The translations under genes were made by a program, and so were the position numbers. A stretch of DNA of 64,000 bases from NCBI RefSeq assembly GCF_034424315.1, contig NZ_CP139972.1, positions 2,294,001-2,358,000 on the forward strand, read 5' to 3'. Of the stretch, positions 25,504 through 34,521 are shown piece after piece. Source of the DNA: Chitinophaga sancti. GTDB taxonomy: Bacteria > Bacteroidota > Bacteroidia > Chitinophagales > Chitinophagaceae. The notes under the pieces were generated by a model. The model was not told the origin of the DNA. It saw only the letters and a program-made list of their open reading frames with translations, and ran no database searches. How positions within the stretch are numbered: position 1 is the first letter of the stretch; each line of letters opens with the position of its first letter.

Positions 25504-26860
25504 TCTGCACCATATTTGGATTGTTAGCCAATACTGTTTGTGTAAAGGGTACCAGGTACCTGCTGGATAAAGGCGCTAGTGAAGCGATCACGGTACTATC
25601 ATCCTGCTTGCGGGTCAGGGTGAGTTGGGTATTGGTATTTACGTTGAACCGTTTCAGGTCAAACCAACGTAACCCGCCATGAACAAACAATTCACGCCGC
25701 CGTTCTCTCAATACATAAGCCAATGCGGTATCCGCTGAGCTGGCATTGACTGCTGTATAATTATAGATTCTTGTTGCTGCCAGTGTATTCACCAGTGCCA
25801 TGGCAGCTGCCGCATCACCCTTCCTGGCCAGGCATTCCGCTTTAGTCAACATCACTTCAGGCACACTGACACTGAAATCGGAAAACACGGTGGTGCTGCC
25901 ATTGTAAGTGGTCGTTCTATAGAAATATCCGCTTAGCCTGGTATTATAACGGCCATCATTGTACGACAACAGGCTATATAGTGAAGAACTGAGCTGAAAA
26001 GAATACTTGAATATTGAATAAAAGTTCTGTTCGTAAGCCACTTTTGCCATGAGTACTTCCGGGTTTGTGCGGAGATCAATCAATTGCGTAGGCCCGGAAT
26101 ACGAAGACCTCAGATCTGTCAGGGAGCTGGCCAGCGCAAGTGAGGAATCGGCGTACAGGGAAGCTGAATCATAGGCCGCCATATAGAGATAGGCACGGGA
26201 TAGCAGCGCATATCCGGCAGCCTTTCCGGGATGAATAATATTCTTTCCCAGGGCAGGCAAATAAGGGTTGTTTACTGCCTGTTTCAGATCAGTGATCACT
26301 TTATAGTACACCTCTCTTACCGTAGCTCTTGAGGGTTGTGCGGTTGCATCCGGAGATAGTACCAGCGGCACAGCCAGATCGGTTCCGGCAGTTGCACTAT
26401 TGTAAGCTGCTCCGTAAATATTTGCCAGTTGCAAATAATACCAGCTTCGCTGAATAAGACTCTGGGAGATCACGTTACTACGATTCTTTTCCGTATTGAC
26501 AGAGTCCTGTGGTGCGGCATTAATCCTGTTCAGGATAATGTTCATCTGCAGGATGCGGGTGTAAGAACTGTTATACATGTAATCCTCATCAGCAGGATTC
26601 CAGACCACCTTTCCCCACAGGTAAGACCGGGAATAAAAATTATCCTGCCCGTTTAATTCGATGTCTGTAAACCGTACATCATCACTCATCAGGTCTGTCA
26701 GGATATAATTGCCCACCGCCAGTGAATCTGCATTCAGCATCTCCTGAAAGTCCGCAATGGTAGTAGGGTTTACTGACTCTGTGGAAGGGTTGACGTCCAG
26801 GAATTTCTCACAGCCCGTCAACACAATTATGCTTAGCAAAAAACAAATAACTTTATACAT
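25490..26860 (-). CDS. SusD/RagB-family substrate-binding lipoprotein
   Basis: 456 residues. Lipobox Cys17 (IVLTGCEKFLDVNPS) is followed by the SusD N-terminal signature. The helical RSWYYLQLANIYGAAY and AAGYALLSRAYLYMAAYDSA repeats and the C-terminal YVLRERRRELFVHGGLRWFDLKRF block are typical of the family. It forms the lid over the SusC barrel encoded upstream (24 bp gap). Its moderate length, and the protease and thioredoxin genes that follow, fit a peptide-type ligand better than a glycan, though this is inference. Confidence 0.94.
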   Translation of the reverse strand: MYKVICFLLSIIVLTGCEKFLDVNPSTESVNPTTIADFQEMLNADSLAVGNYILTDLMSDDVRFTDIELNGQDNFYSRSYLWGKVVWNPADEDYMYNSSYTRILQMNIILNRINAAPQDSVNTEKNRSNVISQSLIQRSWYYLQLANIYGAAYNSATAGTDLAVPLVLSPDATAQPSRATVREVYYKVITDLKQAVNNPYLPALGKNIIHPGKAAGYALLSRAYLYMAAYDSASLYADSSLALASSLTDLRSSYSGPTQLIDLRTNPEVLMAKVAYEQNFYSIFKYSFQLSSSLYSLLSYNDGRYNTRLSGYFYRTTTYNGSTTVFSDFSVSVPEVMLTKAECLARKGDAAAAMALVNTLAATRIYNYTAVNASSADTALAYVLRERRRELFVHGGLRWFDLKRFNVNTNTQLTLTRKQDDSTVIASLAPLSSRYLVPFTQTVLANNPNMVQNVRQ

Positions 26861-26884
26861 TGCGATGCGTTTAAAAGTTCAACA

Positions 26885-29800
26885 TTAGAGACCTATCATA
26901 AAACTGCATGAATACTGTTTGGGAACAGGCATACCCACCACGCCGCCAGAACTCACTACGGTAGGATCCAGGTGATATTTATTCTGTGTCCACATGGCCA
27001 GGTTCTGCCCCTGCAATGTCACCATAGCGCTGTTCATTTTCATTCTCTTCAGCAATTGCTGCGGGAGGCGGTAGCCGATCATCACTTCCTGCAGGCGGAT
27101 AAAATTGGCAGACATAATGCTGTTAGTTGAATAGTTTGTCACAAAGGCCCGGAAGCTTCCGGCACCATCAGTAGACATCCCTGGTACGTCTGTATACAAT
27201 TCATCTCCAGCTTTTTTCCATCTGTTGCGGATCAGGCTACTATTCACCAGTTCAGTGGAAGGTGTAGGAATAAATCTTTTCATTACAGCGCCCATACTAA
27301 AAGTCAGTGATGCTCTTCCGAAAAAGGAGCCCCAGCTGACTTCATGAATCAGGCCACCATTCCAGGGAGCGCGCAATACACCTGCATAGGTAAGAGAAGA
27401 AGCGACCGTTGCACTATCCAATACAGCTGTCTTCTTACCTTCTTTATCATAGATCTGGGGGTTACCTTTATTATCCAGTCCGGCCCACTTAAAAGCCCAG
27501 AGATTGCTGGTATTATAGCCATCACGATAGGCGGTAGCATAAGCATCAGTTGCCGTAAAACCTGGCGTAGGTACTGATCTGGCCACATTCGCATTGTAGG
27601 CGCCATTGAGGATGAGTGTATAAGAAAATCTTGTATGCTTTACAAGGTCCGATTTCAGGAAAAATTCTACTCCTTTATTCACGATATTGCTGTAGGCGAT
27701 CTGGCTGCCCAGTCCACTGGAAGCATCTGCTGCTACAGATACGCTGCTGTTTACGCCGGAGGTTGTTCTGTTGTAATACCTCATGTCCAGCATATACTGA
27801 TCATTGAGAATACCGATCCGGCCTCTGAATTCATAGTTAAGGTTTTGCGGTGGCAGTGTCGTGAACGAGCTGTTGGTAGCCATAGTATAACTACCTCCTC
27901 CTGCAACGTTAGTACTCATCATCAGGTCCAGCCCCTGGTAAGCACTGATGTTCTGTATCAGGCCTTCTGCATCAAGGGTACTGATGAGGTTTGAGTGGAA
28001 ATAGGACTCTTTTGCGATATTGTATTTCAGACTTCCATTTACCTGGTTCTGACCTTCAGGAGATTTATTGTAAGATACAAGTGCCGTAAACAATCCTTTT
28101 CGCAGGTTGGCTCTTACGACAGCACTCAGGTAGTGAATCATGGCAGTGCTGTCACCCGCTGTCGTATAAACTTTACTGGTAGAACTGATCAGGCCAGTCA
28201 TTCTTTGAGAATTGTAGCCTACTGATACTTCATACCGCCCCTTTCCCAATCCTACTTTTACACGCTGATAGATATTGCGGCTGGACTGACCGCTCTGCTG
28301 TGTAGGAGAATAACCACTTACCCAAATACCATAGTCTTCCCAATATAATTGCTGATACCTGCTGGTGGCATAGTTCACCGGCAGATCCGGCATTTTCGTA
28401 CCTGTCAGACCGGTAGATACAGATACGTCGTCTATCCATTTATTGATCGGCGCTTTGAATAATTCAAAGTTACCTTCCACATTATAACTCGACAAGGTAG
28501 AATACGGTGTTTTCAACCCATAGCTGGGGTTCATCACACTATTGTACCGGCCCGATAAGCTGAAGCGTTTATTATATGTGTAACGCGCACCTGCGTTATA
28601 GTTGATATTCCGGGAGTTTGTATTCAGTAAATTGGCGGGTACGACCAGGTTATTCGGATACACGGTAGAACCCTGGCCGGCAAAAAGCGAATAATAGTTT
28701 AGGATGGCTGCAGCAGGATCGGGTGTTGGCAGGTAGATAGGAGCCCCTCTACCTGTCTTTGCATTATAACCATACAATACGTAATTGTTCGGGCGCCTGT
28801 AACCTACACTGGCAGCACCGCCACCGATTGACAGATCTATTTCATGTCGCCCAAAAGATATGTTGTAAGATAAGCCGGATCGCAGGTTCCATTCCTTGTT
28901 CTTACTCTTGCTCCTGTTAAGTACATCTCCGTAAGGCACATAGAATTTCACTCCATTTTCATAGTACTGGCCATACTGATTAACTAATTGCCGTACATAA
29001 CTGGAGCCTTTATCATAAAATAAATCAGCAGTATTATCCTGTATCGTATTTAACAGCGAAGCACTCCATTGTAAGCCGGGTAATAATTTCCAGCTAAGGT
29101 TTAAACGGGACTGCGTTTGCAAACTTTTGTTTATGCTGCTATTGAGTCGGGCATCTTCCAGGATGTTCACGCCATTATTATAGTACCCTTTGCTCATGAT
29201 AACGGCATTGGCATCCGGGTTAAAAGCAGAATAGTCATAGACATATTTATTGTTATTATCCAGCAGGAGCTGGTAAGGCTGAATTGTGAGGTTACCTGGA
29301 TTCATGCTGTAACCTGCGCGACTAGTGGTATTCGCTACATATAAAGTCCAGTTAATATTGAGTTTATCCTGCAGGAGATTGAATACATTGTTTGCGTTCA
29401 GGCTGACTATTTTATTAGAGCCGTTCAGGGAGTTATCAGCATTCGTAGCATAGCCGCCAATAAAAGAGAACCTGTACTTATTTGTACCCCCGATCAATGA
29501 AAGGGAATGGTTCTGATTAAAGGCGTTTTGCTGCAGTTTGCGGAACTGGGAGGCGTTGTCCAGGTTCCTTAGGGAATCCCAGCTGGCATTGAACTTGTCA
29601 GTCGTAATGTAATTATTATGTAATTGGCTCAGTAGCCGCTGCGCAGGTGATATCTGGAATGTGTTATTTGGATTAAAGGTGTTCTGCGTGAATAATGAAT
29701 CTGATTGTCTCACGTAATCCAGCACATCAGCGGAAGAAGGCAGGTATAATTTTTCCCTGTCAAACTTTGGTGCAGGCATGTAGTATAAGTTCACGGAATA

Positions 29801-30994
29801 GCTGACCCTGATCTCTCCTGATTTACCCTGTTTGGTTCTTACCATGATGACGCCATTGATAGCCTTAGGCCCCCATTTTACCAGTTCTTTTGGGTCTTTG
29901 ATGACTTCTACTGATTCCACGTTATTCATGGGAAAATCAGACGGAAAACCTTCCCTGGGAAAACCATCTATGACGACCAGCATACCATCAGTGTTGCCGG
30001 CAAAAGAGTTAGAGCCCCGTAGCTCCGGCACCAGGGTAGTCGCAACCTGGGTAGTCATTCTTACCTGGTAAATATACCGGTTCATCCAGCTGGGGAAATT
30101 GCCGGAAAGGAAGGCATCCAGCACCAGCTGACCGTAGGTTGGATATGCTTTGAGAAACTGCTCTGGTGTAAGAAATGTCCAGCCCAGCCTTGAGTTCCAG
30201 ACACCGATGCTGGTGACTTTTTTAACAGAGGTGCTCCTCGTTTGCAGACTTAATCCTGGTACGGTACCCTGCAGTACCTGCCCGAGATTCATATAACTAC
30301 GGTTGGTAAGGTCTATTTGCAGGGTTGGATCTTTTACTTTTGCGGTGTTGGAGATGTTTACAGCTTCCAGTGTGGTTTCCACCTGTTCGAGGGCAATTTG
30401 CAGACGTCCCATATTAGGGGTCACCCTGATGGAATAGGGTTTAAAGCCGACATAAGAGACCGTGAGCAAGCTGCCCTTGGGGGCACCGATTACAAAATGA
30501 CCTTCCCTACTGGTGGTGACGCCGGAGGGTATGCCTTGTACTTTTACAGAAGCGCCTACCAGCACGGGGCCGTCTTTGCCGGTCACTTGTCCGATGACGA
30601 CGATGCTCGTATCTTCATTGACACGGGGTGCAGGATATTCTTTAGGCCTTTCGGTAATGATAATATTGCGGTCTACAATTTTGTAGGTGACCGGCTGGCC
30701 GTCGAAACAGCGGGCAAGGACTACGGACAAGGGCTGGCTGGAGAATGAAGCGGTAACCGGGCGTGTATTCTTCATTAACTCCTTCGTATATACGATACCA
30801 TATCCGCTTTGCGATTTGATGGTAGCTAATACTGATTGTAAGCTGGCGTTGTTCACGCTGAAAGAAATAGATGATTGGGCAATTGCAGTGGTGGGCCGCA
30901 AATGCATCAGGAGTATAATGAGTAACACCTGATAGGTTCGGTTAATGACAATACATAGCCGTCTCCACATCCGTGAAGTAGATTTTCGATTCAT
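26885..30994 (-). CDS. SusC/RagA-family TonB-dependent transporter with N-terminal STN signalling domain
   Basis: I chose ATG 30994 (MNRKSTSRMWRRL); the frame continues to a GTG at 31030, 12 codons earlier. It gives 1369 residues: signal peptide to about 40, an STN/secretin-like domain (about 42-115, ISFSVNNASLQSVLATIKSQ), a carboxypeptidase-D-regulatory-like domain (about 130-210), a plug with DGFPREGFPSDFPMNNVESV and GVIMVRTKQG, and a long beta-barrel ending in SCSFMIGL. The STN domain passes ligand occupancy to a FecR anti-sigma, whose gene lies just upstream, so this is a transducing transporter. An extra segment of about 80 residues (WNSRLGWTFLTPEQFLKAY) lies inside the plug. The ligand is unknown. 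Confidence 0.94.
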   Translation of the reverse strand: MNRKSTSRMWRRLCIVINRTYQVLLIILLMHLRPTTAIAQSSISFSVNNASLQSVLATIKSQSGYGIVYTKELMKNTRPVTASFSSQPLSVVLARCFDGQPVTYKIVDRNIIITERPKEYPAPRVNEDTSIVVIGQVTGKDGPVLVGASVKVQGIPSGVTTSREGHFVIGAPKGSLLTVSYVGFKPYSIRVTPNMGRLQIALEQVETTLEAVNISNTAKVKDPTLQIDLTNRSYMNLGQVLQGTVPGLSLQTRSTSVKKVTSIGVWNSRLGWTFLTPEQFLKAYPTYGQLVLDAFLSGNFPSWMNRYIYQVRMTTQVATTLVPELRGSNSFAGNTDGMLVVIDGFPREGFPSDFPMNNVESVEVIKDPKELVKWGPKAINGVIMVRTKQGKSGEIRVSYSVNLYYMPAPKFDREKLYLPSSADVLDYVRQSDSLFTQNTFNPNNTFQISPAQRLLSQLHNNYITTDKFNASWDSLRNLDNASQFRKLQQNAFNQNHSLSLIGGTNKYRFSFIGGYATNADNSLNGSNKIVSLNANNVFNLLQDKLNINWTLYVANTTSRAGYSMNPGNLTIQPYQLLLDNNNKYVYDYSAFNPDANAVIMSKGYYNNGVNILEDARLNSSINKSLQTQSRLNLSWKLLPGLQWSASLLNTIQDNTADLFYDKGSSYVRQLVNQYGQYYENGVKFYVPYGDVLNRSKSKNKEWNLRSGLSYNISFGRHEIDLSIGGGAASVGYRRPNNYVLYGYNAKTGRGAPIYLPTPDPAAAILNYYSLFAGQGSTVYPNNLVVPANLLNTNSRNINYNAGARYTYNKRFSLSGRYNSVMNPSYGLKTPYSTLSSYNVEGNFELFKAPINKWIDDVSVSTGLTGTKMPDLPVNYATSRYQQLYWEDYGIWVSGYSPTQQSGQSSRNIYQRVKVGLGKGRYEVSVGYNSQRMTGLISSTSKVYTTAGDSTAMIHYLSAVVRANLRKGLFTALVSYNKSPEGQNQVNGSLKYNIAKESYFHSNLISTLDAEGLIQNISAYQGLDLMMSTNVAGGGSYTMATNSSFTTLPPQNLNYEFRGRIGILNDQYMLDMRYYNRTTSGVNSSVSVAADASSGLGSQIAYSNIVNKGVEFFLKSDLVKHTRFSYTLILNGAYNANVARSVPTPGFTATDAYATAYRDGYNTSNLWAFKWAGLDNKGNPQIYDKEGKKTAVLDSATVASSLTYAGVLRAPWNGGLIHEVSWGSFFGRASLTFSMGAVMKRFIPTPSTELVNSSLIRNRWKKAGDELYTDVPGMSTDGAGSFRAFVTNYSTNSIMSANFIRLQEVMIGYRLPQQLLKRMKMNSAMVTLQGQNLAMWTQNKYHLDPTVVSSGGVVGMPVPKQYSCSFMIGL

Positions 30995-31174
30995 AGTTGG
31001 AGGATTAAGTATCCGAAACGCTGGCCGCACGCTTACGGATTTTTTGGTTGATTATTGGTTTAGACTAACTCCTGGACTTATTTTTTCGATGTTTGGTTTT
31101 AGTTGCCTGGTTGTTTAAAATTCAGTGCTGTTTTGCTGAGATGAATGTTGGCTTTAATTAACTTCTTTCTGACA

Positions 31175-32356
31175 CTATCTGAACGGCAAAACAGTCACGA
31201 CATCTCCATCAATTTTAAATCTGGCCGACTTCGTCAGCATAATCATCTCCAGTATTTTCTTTAAAGGCACATCCCTGCTTATTTCAACAGTCAGACCTGT
31301 GGCGGCTTTGAAATCCCCGGCATACATGACATCTACATTATACCATCGCGCCAGTTCTTCCATAATATCCCTGAGATCTGCATCCCTTAATATAATCTGT
31401 TTATTCTTCCAGGCAATTACCTGTTCTACATCTGCATTTGTGATACTCAATCCACCGTTACCTGATCTCGCCATTTGTCCGGGTTGTAACACCTGGCCCT
31501 TACTACCTGTTGGCGCTACCCGCACTGCACCATTTACCAGTGTGGTATAAGTAATAGCCGCCTTGTAAGCTTTCACATCGAATTCGGTGCCTAAAACCTG
31601 TATAGCGGTTCCATTTGCATTCACAATAAATGGCCGTTGCGGGTCATGAGTGACTTCAAAATACGCTTCCCCTGTTAGTTCCACTGCACGTTGCTTTCCT
31701 GAAAACCGGTTCGGGAAGCGGATAGCAGAAGCTGCATTCAACCACACCACCGTACCATCGTTCAATACTAATTTATATTCCCCTCCTTTCGGCGTAATCA
31801 GTGTATTATAAGACGGCTGTTCTTTCGCATTGTGCCTTGCCTGGAACGACAATACACCTTGTTGTTGCTGCACCTGTACATCTTTTCCTTCTGTAAAACT
31901 TGAATCTCCATCTTTATCTAACCCGATCGTACTGCCATTTGCCATTACAAGGCGGGCCTTTGATGTACCAGGAGGTACTTCATTGCCAATGACGACCATT
32001 TCCATCTCTGTTGCAGGTGGTGTAAGGACTTTCAAATATTGTAAGCCAACAGCGATGATCATTAAAACTGCTGCTGCGACAGCACCATATATAAAGAAGT
32101 GTCGTTTCTTATTCTTATTGATCTTATGATGAATGGTGTCAATCACGGCCTCCATATCATAACTCCGCAGCGGGGTGCTGGCCCATTCACTCGCCTGCCC
32201 TTGCAGGATCTCAGCCCACAGTGCTTTATTCCTTTCGGATAGGTTGATCCATTCATCTAATGCGGCCTGCTCATCTGGTGTGATTTCACCGGCAATGTAT
32301 TTTTTTACAAGGGTAGCGATCTGAAATGGCAATTCTAATGGTGGTTGGCTCATCAT
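31175..32356 (-). CDS. FecR-type anti-sigma factor
   Basis: 393 residues. The N-terminal cytoplasmic helical domain (about 1-75, with EITPDEQAALDEWI) would hold the sigma factor. One membrane helix (about 87-107) follows KNKKRH. The periplasmic FecR domain (about 160-290) contains YNTLITPKGGEYKLVLNDGT and VWLNAASAIRFPNRF, and the C-terminal STN-like DUF4974 domain contains DADLRDIMEELARWYNVDV. In the Fec model, ligand binding to the STN domain of the SusC transporter triggers release of the sigma factor. It lies 66 bp after the sigma gene and 180 bp before SusC. Confidence 0.94.
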   Translation of the reverse strand: MMSQPPLELPFQIATLVKKYIAGEITPDEQAALDEWINLSERNKALWAEILQGQASEWASTPLRSYDMEAVIDTIHHKINKNKKRHFFIYGAVAAAVLMIIAVGLQYLKVLTPPATEMEMVVIGNEVPPGTSKARLVMANGSTIGLDKDGDSSFTEGKDVQVQQQQGVLSFQARHNAKEQPSYNTLITPKGGEYKLVLNDGTVVWLNAASAIRFPNRFSGKQRAVELTGEAYFEVTHDPQRPFIVNANGTAIQVLGTEFDVKAYKAAITYTTLVNGAVRVAPTGSKGQVLQPGQMARSGNGGLSITNADVEQVIAWKNKQIILRDADLRDIMEELARWYNVDVMYAGDFKAATGLTVEISRDVPLKKILEMIMLTKSARFKIDGDVVTVLPFR

Positions 32357-32421
32357 TCAACAGATTACGATATAATAACACCAAACAGGTGTGGTTCGTC
32401 TAAAGGGTCTGAAAAAATATT

Positions 32422-32955
32422 TTATACCATCAGCAAGAGCAATGTAAAAGCCCCGCTGGACAAGGTTTTCTTTAATAAAGAAAGGCCCCTGGCTTTTTGA
32501 TTACGGACAGTGCTTTCAGTAATATCCAGCAGTTTGGCGATTTCGTCGGTCGATTTACCTTCCTGGAAGCTAAGTTTTATAACTTTTTTACATTGTTCCG
32601 GCAGGGTATTGATGGCAAGGTCGATTTCTCTCCATACTTCTGCAAGGATGATATTATTGGTGATTTCGTCTTCTGAGACGGGGCTGAGTGGGATGGTTTC
32701 TTCCCGTTGTTGTTTACGTTTGGTATCGCGGATGTAATTGAGACAACGGTTTTTGGCGGCCAGGTACAGGAAGTTTCTGATGCTGGTGTCGTTGTCAAAG
32801 TTTTTTCCCTGTTCCCATAGTTTTACAAAGACATCCTGGGCTATTTCCTGTGCTACAGCATGGTTGTCGATAATTTTTTCTGCGAAAAAGACAATTGCCG
32901 GGTAATATTTTTTTACCACGCTATTAAATTCAAGTGTTCTTGCTGTCCCAAACAT
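32422..32955 (-). CDS. ECF-type sigma-70 factor controlling the SusCD operon
   Basis: 177 residues from ATG 32955; the frame extends 9 codons to a TTG at 32982, which is less likely. Region 2 has VAQEIAQDVFVKLWEQ and AAKNRCLNYIRDTKR; region 4 has LSFQEGKSTDEIAKLLDITESTVRNQKARGLSLL. It is followed by FecR and the STN-bearing SusC, so it should direct transcription of the SusC-to-thioredoxin operon when the ligand is present. The hydrophobic C-terminal tail (GAFTLLLLMV) is unusual for a sigma factor. Confidence 0.94.
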   Translation of the reverse strand: MFGTARTLEFNSVVKKYYPAIVFFAEKIIDNHAVAQEIAQDVFVKLWEQGKNFDNDTSIRNFLYLAAKNRCLNYIRDTKRKQQREETIPLSPVSEDEITNNIILAEVWREIDLAINTLPEQCKKVIKLSFQEGKSTDEIAKLLDITESTVRNQKARGLSLLKKTLSSGAFTLLLLMV

Positions 32956-33534
32956 ATAAACTGCCTTGCGGTCAAAATACAAAAAGAATGGTATTTTTTG
33001 AAGGATTTTATGAAAGTAAAGGTAGATGATCGTTGGTGGGAGGACTCAAGGTCAAACATTGCTAAAGCAAAAAGTCTCACATTGCTGTAAGCCTTTTTCC
33101 CGTGATCCCGGTGGTACAAAACTCGAACTTATTTATGTTTGATTTACGAAAATTAGCCGAAACAACCAATTTCAATCAAAAATTGTCAAAATAACATCAT
33201 AATCAGCTTATATCTTAATGAAGAGCACAGAGATCTCAAAAATTTTAATCAAACGCGGGCGAAAAAAGGGGAGCTTACAATATCACAGCTATCTATTAAA
33301 TTTGGTGGCTGGGTTGATGGTAAAAATATAAATGGTGTCTCATTGGTAAATGATATTTTTTGCAACGATAGCATATAACTCAGCACCGTCAGAAAAAACA
33401 TCTCTTCCCAATGAGATTCATTCATTTAAAAGATCGATGACACAGTTTATTTTACAGTGCCCAAAAGTATAATTTTATAGCATAAAAAGCTTGCTGTTTC
33501 TGCCAGAAAACAATTACCCGAATAACTTTCACCC
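32956..33534. other. Divergent intergenic region
   Basis: 579 bp of AT-rich DNA separates the sigma gene (leftward) and the hydrolase gene (rightward), so promoters for both must lie here. No consensus TAnnTTTG/TTG pair with correct spacing is clear; TAACTTTC at 33523-33530 lies close to the hydrolase start. A run without stops occurs at about 33170-33380 on the plus strand (no good start codon), and a 26-codon ORF starts at ATG 33010. Neither is convincing as a gene. No terminator or repeat was seen. Confidence 0.6.
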
Positions 33535-34518
33535 ATGGATGCGCTAATAACCCACATTACTGAAAATAAATACGCGAATCTTTATAGTCTTCTCATTTAT
33601 CACAGCAATACAATTATCTATGAAAATTATTTTTCGGGTCACTCTGCTGACTCATTGTTTGATATCAGGTCCTCTTTTAAATCAATCCTGTCATTATTGG
33701 TAGGCATTTCTCTGGATCAAGGGCATATCCATAGTCTTGATGACAAAGTCTCATTGTATTTTGACGATACCAGGTATGCGCCCTTTTTTACCGGGAGGAA
33801 AAGGGATATTACCGTACGGCACCTGCTGACTATGAAATCGGGCCTCATTTGCGAGGAGTTTTTTTCTTCCCATGATTGTGAAACACCTATGGAGAAAAGT
33901 GATAACTGGATTACTTTCTGCATGGAAAGGCCTTTGGCAAACAAGCCCGGTCATCAATGGTCATATGGCACCTGCAATACGCTTATTGCCGGTGCACTAA
34001 TCGAAGTTGCTGCGGGAATATCACTTGGAACATTCGCAGCCAGGTATCTTTTTACTCCTCTCGGGATCAATGACTACAAATGGACCAGGGATCCTTCCGG
34101 CAACTACATGTCCGGCGGTTCCTTCTTTATGCGGGCGCCGGATATGCTTAAAATAGGGCAACTGATGTTAGGCAATGGTAGCTTCTCGCATCAGCGTATC
34201 ATTTCGGGCGAATACCTGGCCCTTGCAACATCTCCTATCAATAAAATACCTTCTTTTTCTTTTGTTGGTCAAAGCGGGCTTAAGGATATTTCCTGCAAGC
34301 CAGCTTATTATGGCTTCTATTGGTATACCGAATCTGTTAAAGTGGGTAAACGTTTTTATACATGTCAGTTTACTTCAGGCAATGGAGGGCAGTATTTGCT
34401 GCTGATCAGGGAACTGGCTTTGGTTGTTGTTTGTACACAAGGGAATTTTGATTCCCCACGTGCCAAACAGTTTTTTGAATTGCTGATTCAACAGATTATC
34501 CCGGCAGTACTTCAATAG
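33535..34518 (+). CDS. Beta-lactamase-fold serine hydrolase without signal peptide (class C/PBP-like)
   Basis: 327 residues. The family's catalytic Ser-x-x-Lys is Ser46-Ser-Phe-Lys49 (RSSFKS). Other markers are HLLTMKSGL, the WSYGTCNT block where Tyr144 replaces the Tyr of the usual YxN motif, MRAPDMLKIGQLMLGNG, and SGNGGQ in place of the third motif. There is no signal peptide or membrane helix, so it should act in the cytoplasm, unlike most penicillin-binding proteins. It converges on the aminomutase gene with a 3-bp gap. In an NRPS cluster it could be a PBP-type peptide esterase or cyclase, a peptide-trimming enzyme or a resistance hydrolase. The cluster already has a C-terminal TE, so no role is certain. 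Confidence 0.8.
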   Translation: MDALITHITENKYANLYSLLIYHSNTIIYENYFSGHSADSLFDIRSSFKSILSLLVGISLDQGHIHSLDDKVSLYFDDTRYAPFFTGRKRDITVRHLLTMKSGLICEEFFSSHDCETPMEKSDNWITFCMERPLANKPGHQWSYGTCNTLIAGALIEVAAGISLGTFAARYLFTPLGINDYKWTRDPSGNYMSGGSFFMRAPDMLKIGQLMLGNGSFSHQRIISGEYLALATSPINKIPSFSFVGQSGLKDISCKPAYYGFYWYTESVKVGKRFYTCQFTSGNGGQYLLLIRELALVVVCTQGNFDSPRAKQFFELLIQQIIPAVLQ

Positions 34519-34521
34519 ATA

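Noticed and set aside
33170..33380. Stop-free plus-strand stretch ending NGVSLVNDIFCNDSI, and a 26-codon ORF at 33010
   Set aside because: No usable start codon or ribosome site for the first, and no recognisable features in either; chance frames in AT-rich DNA are likely.
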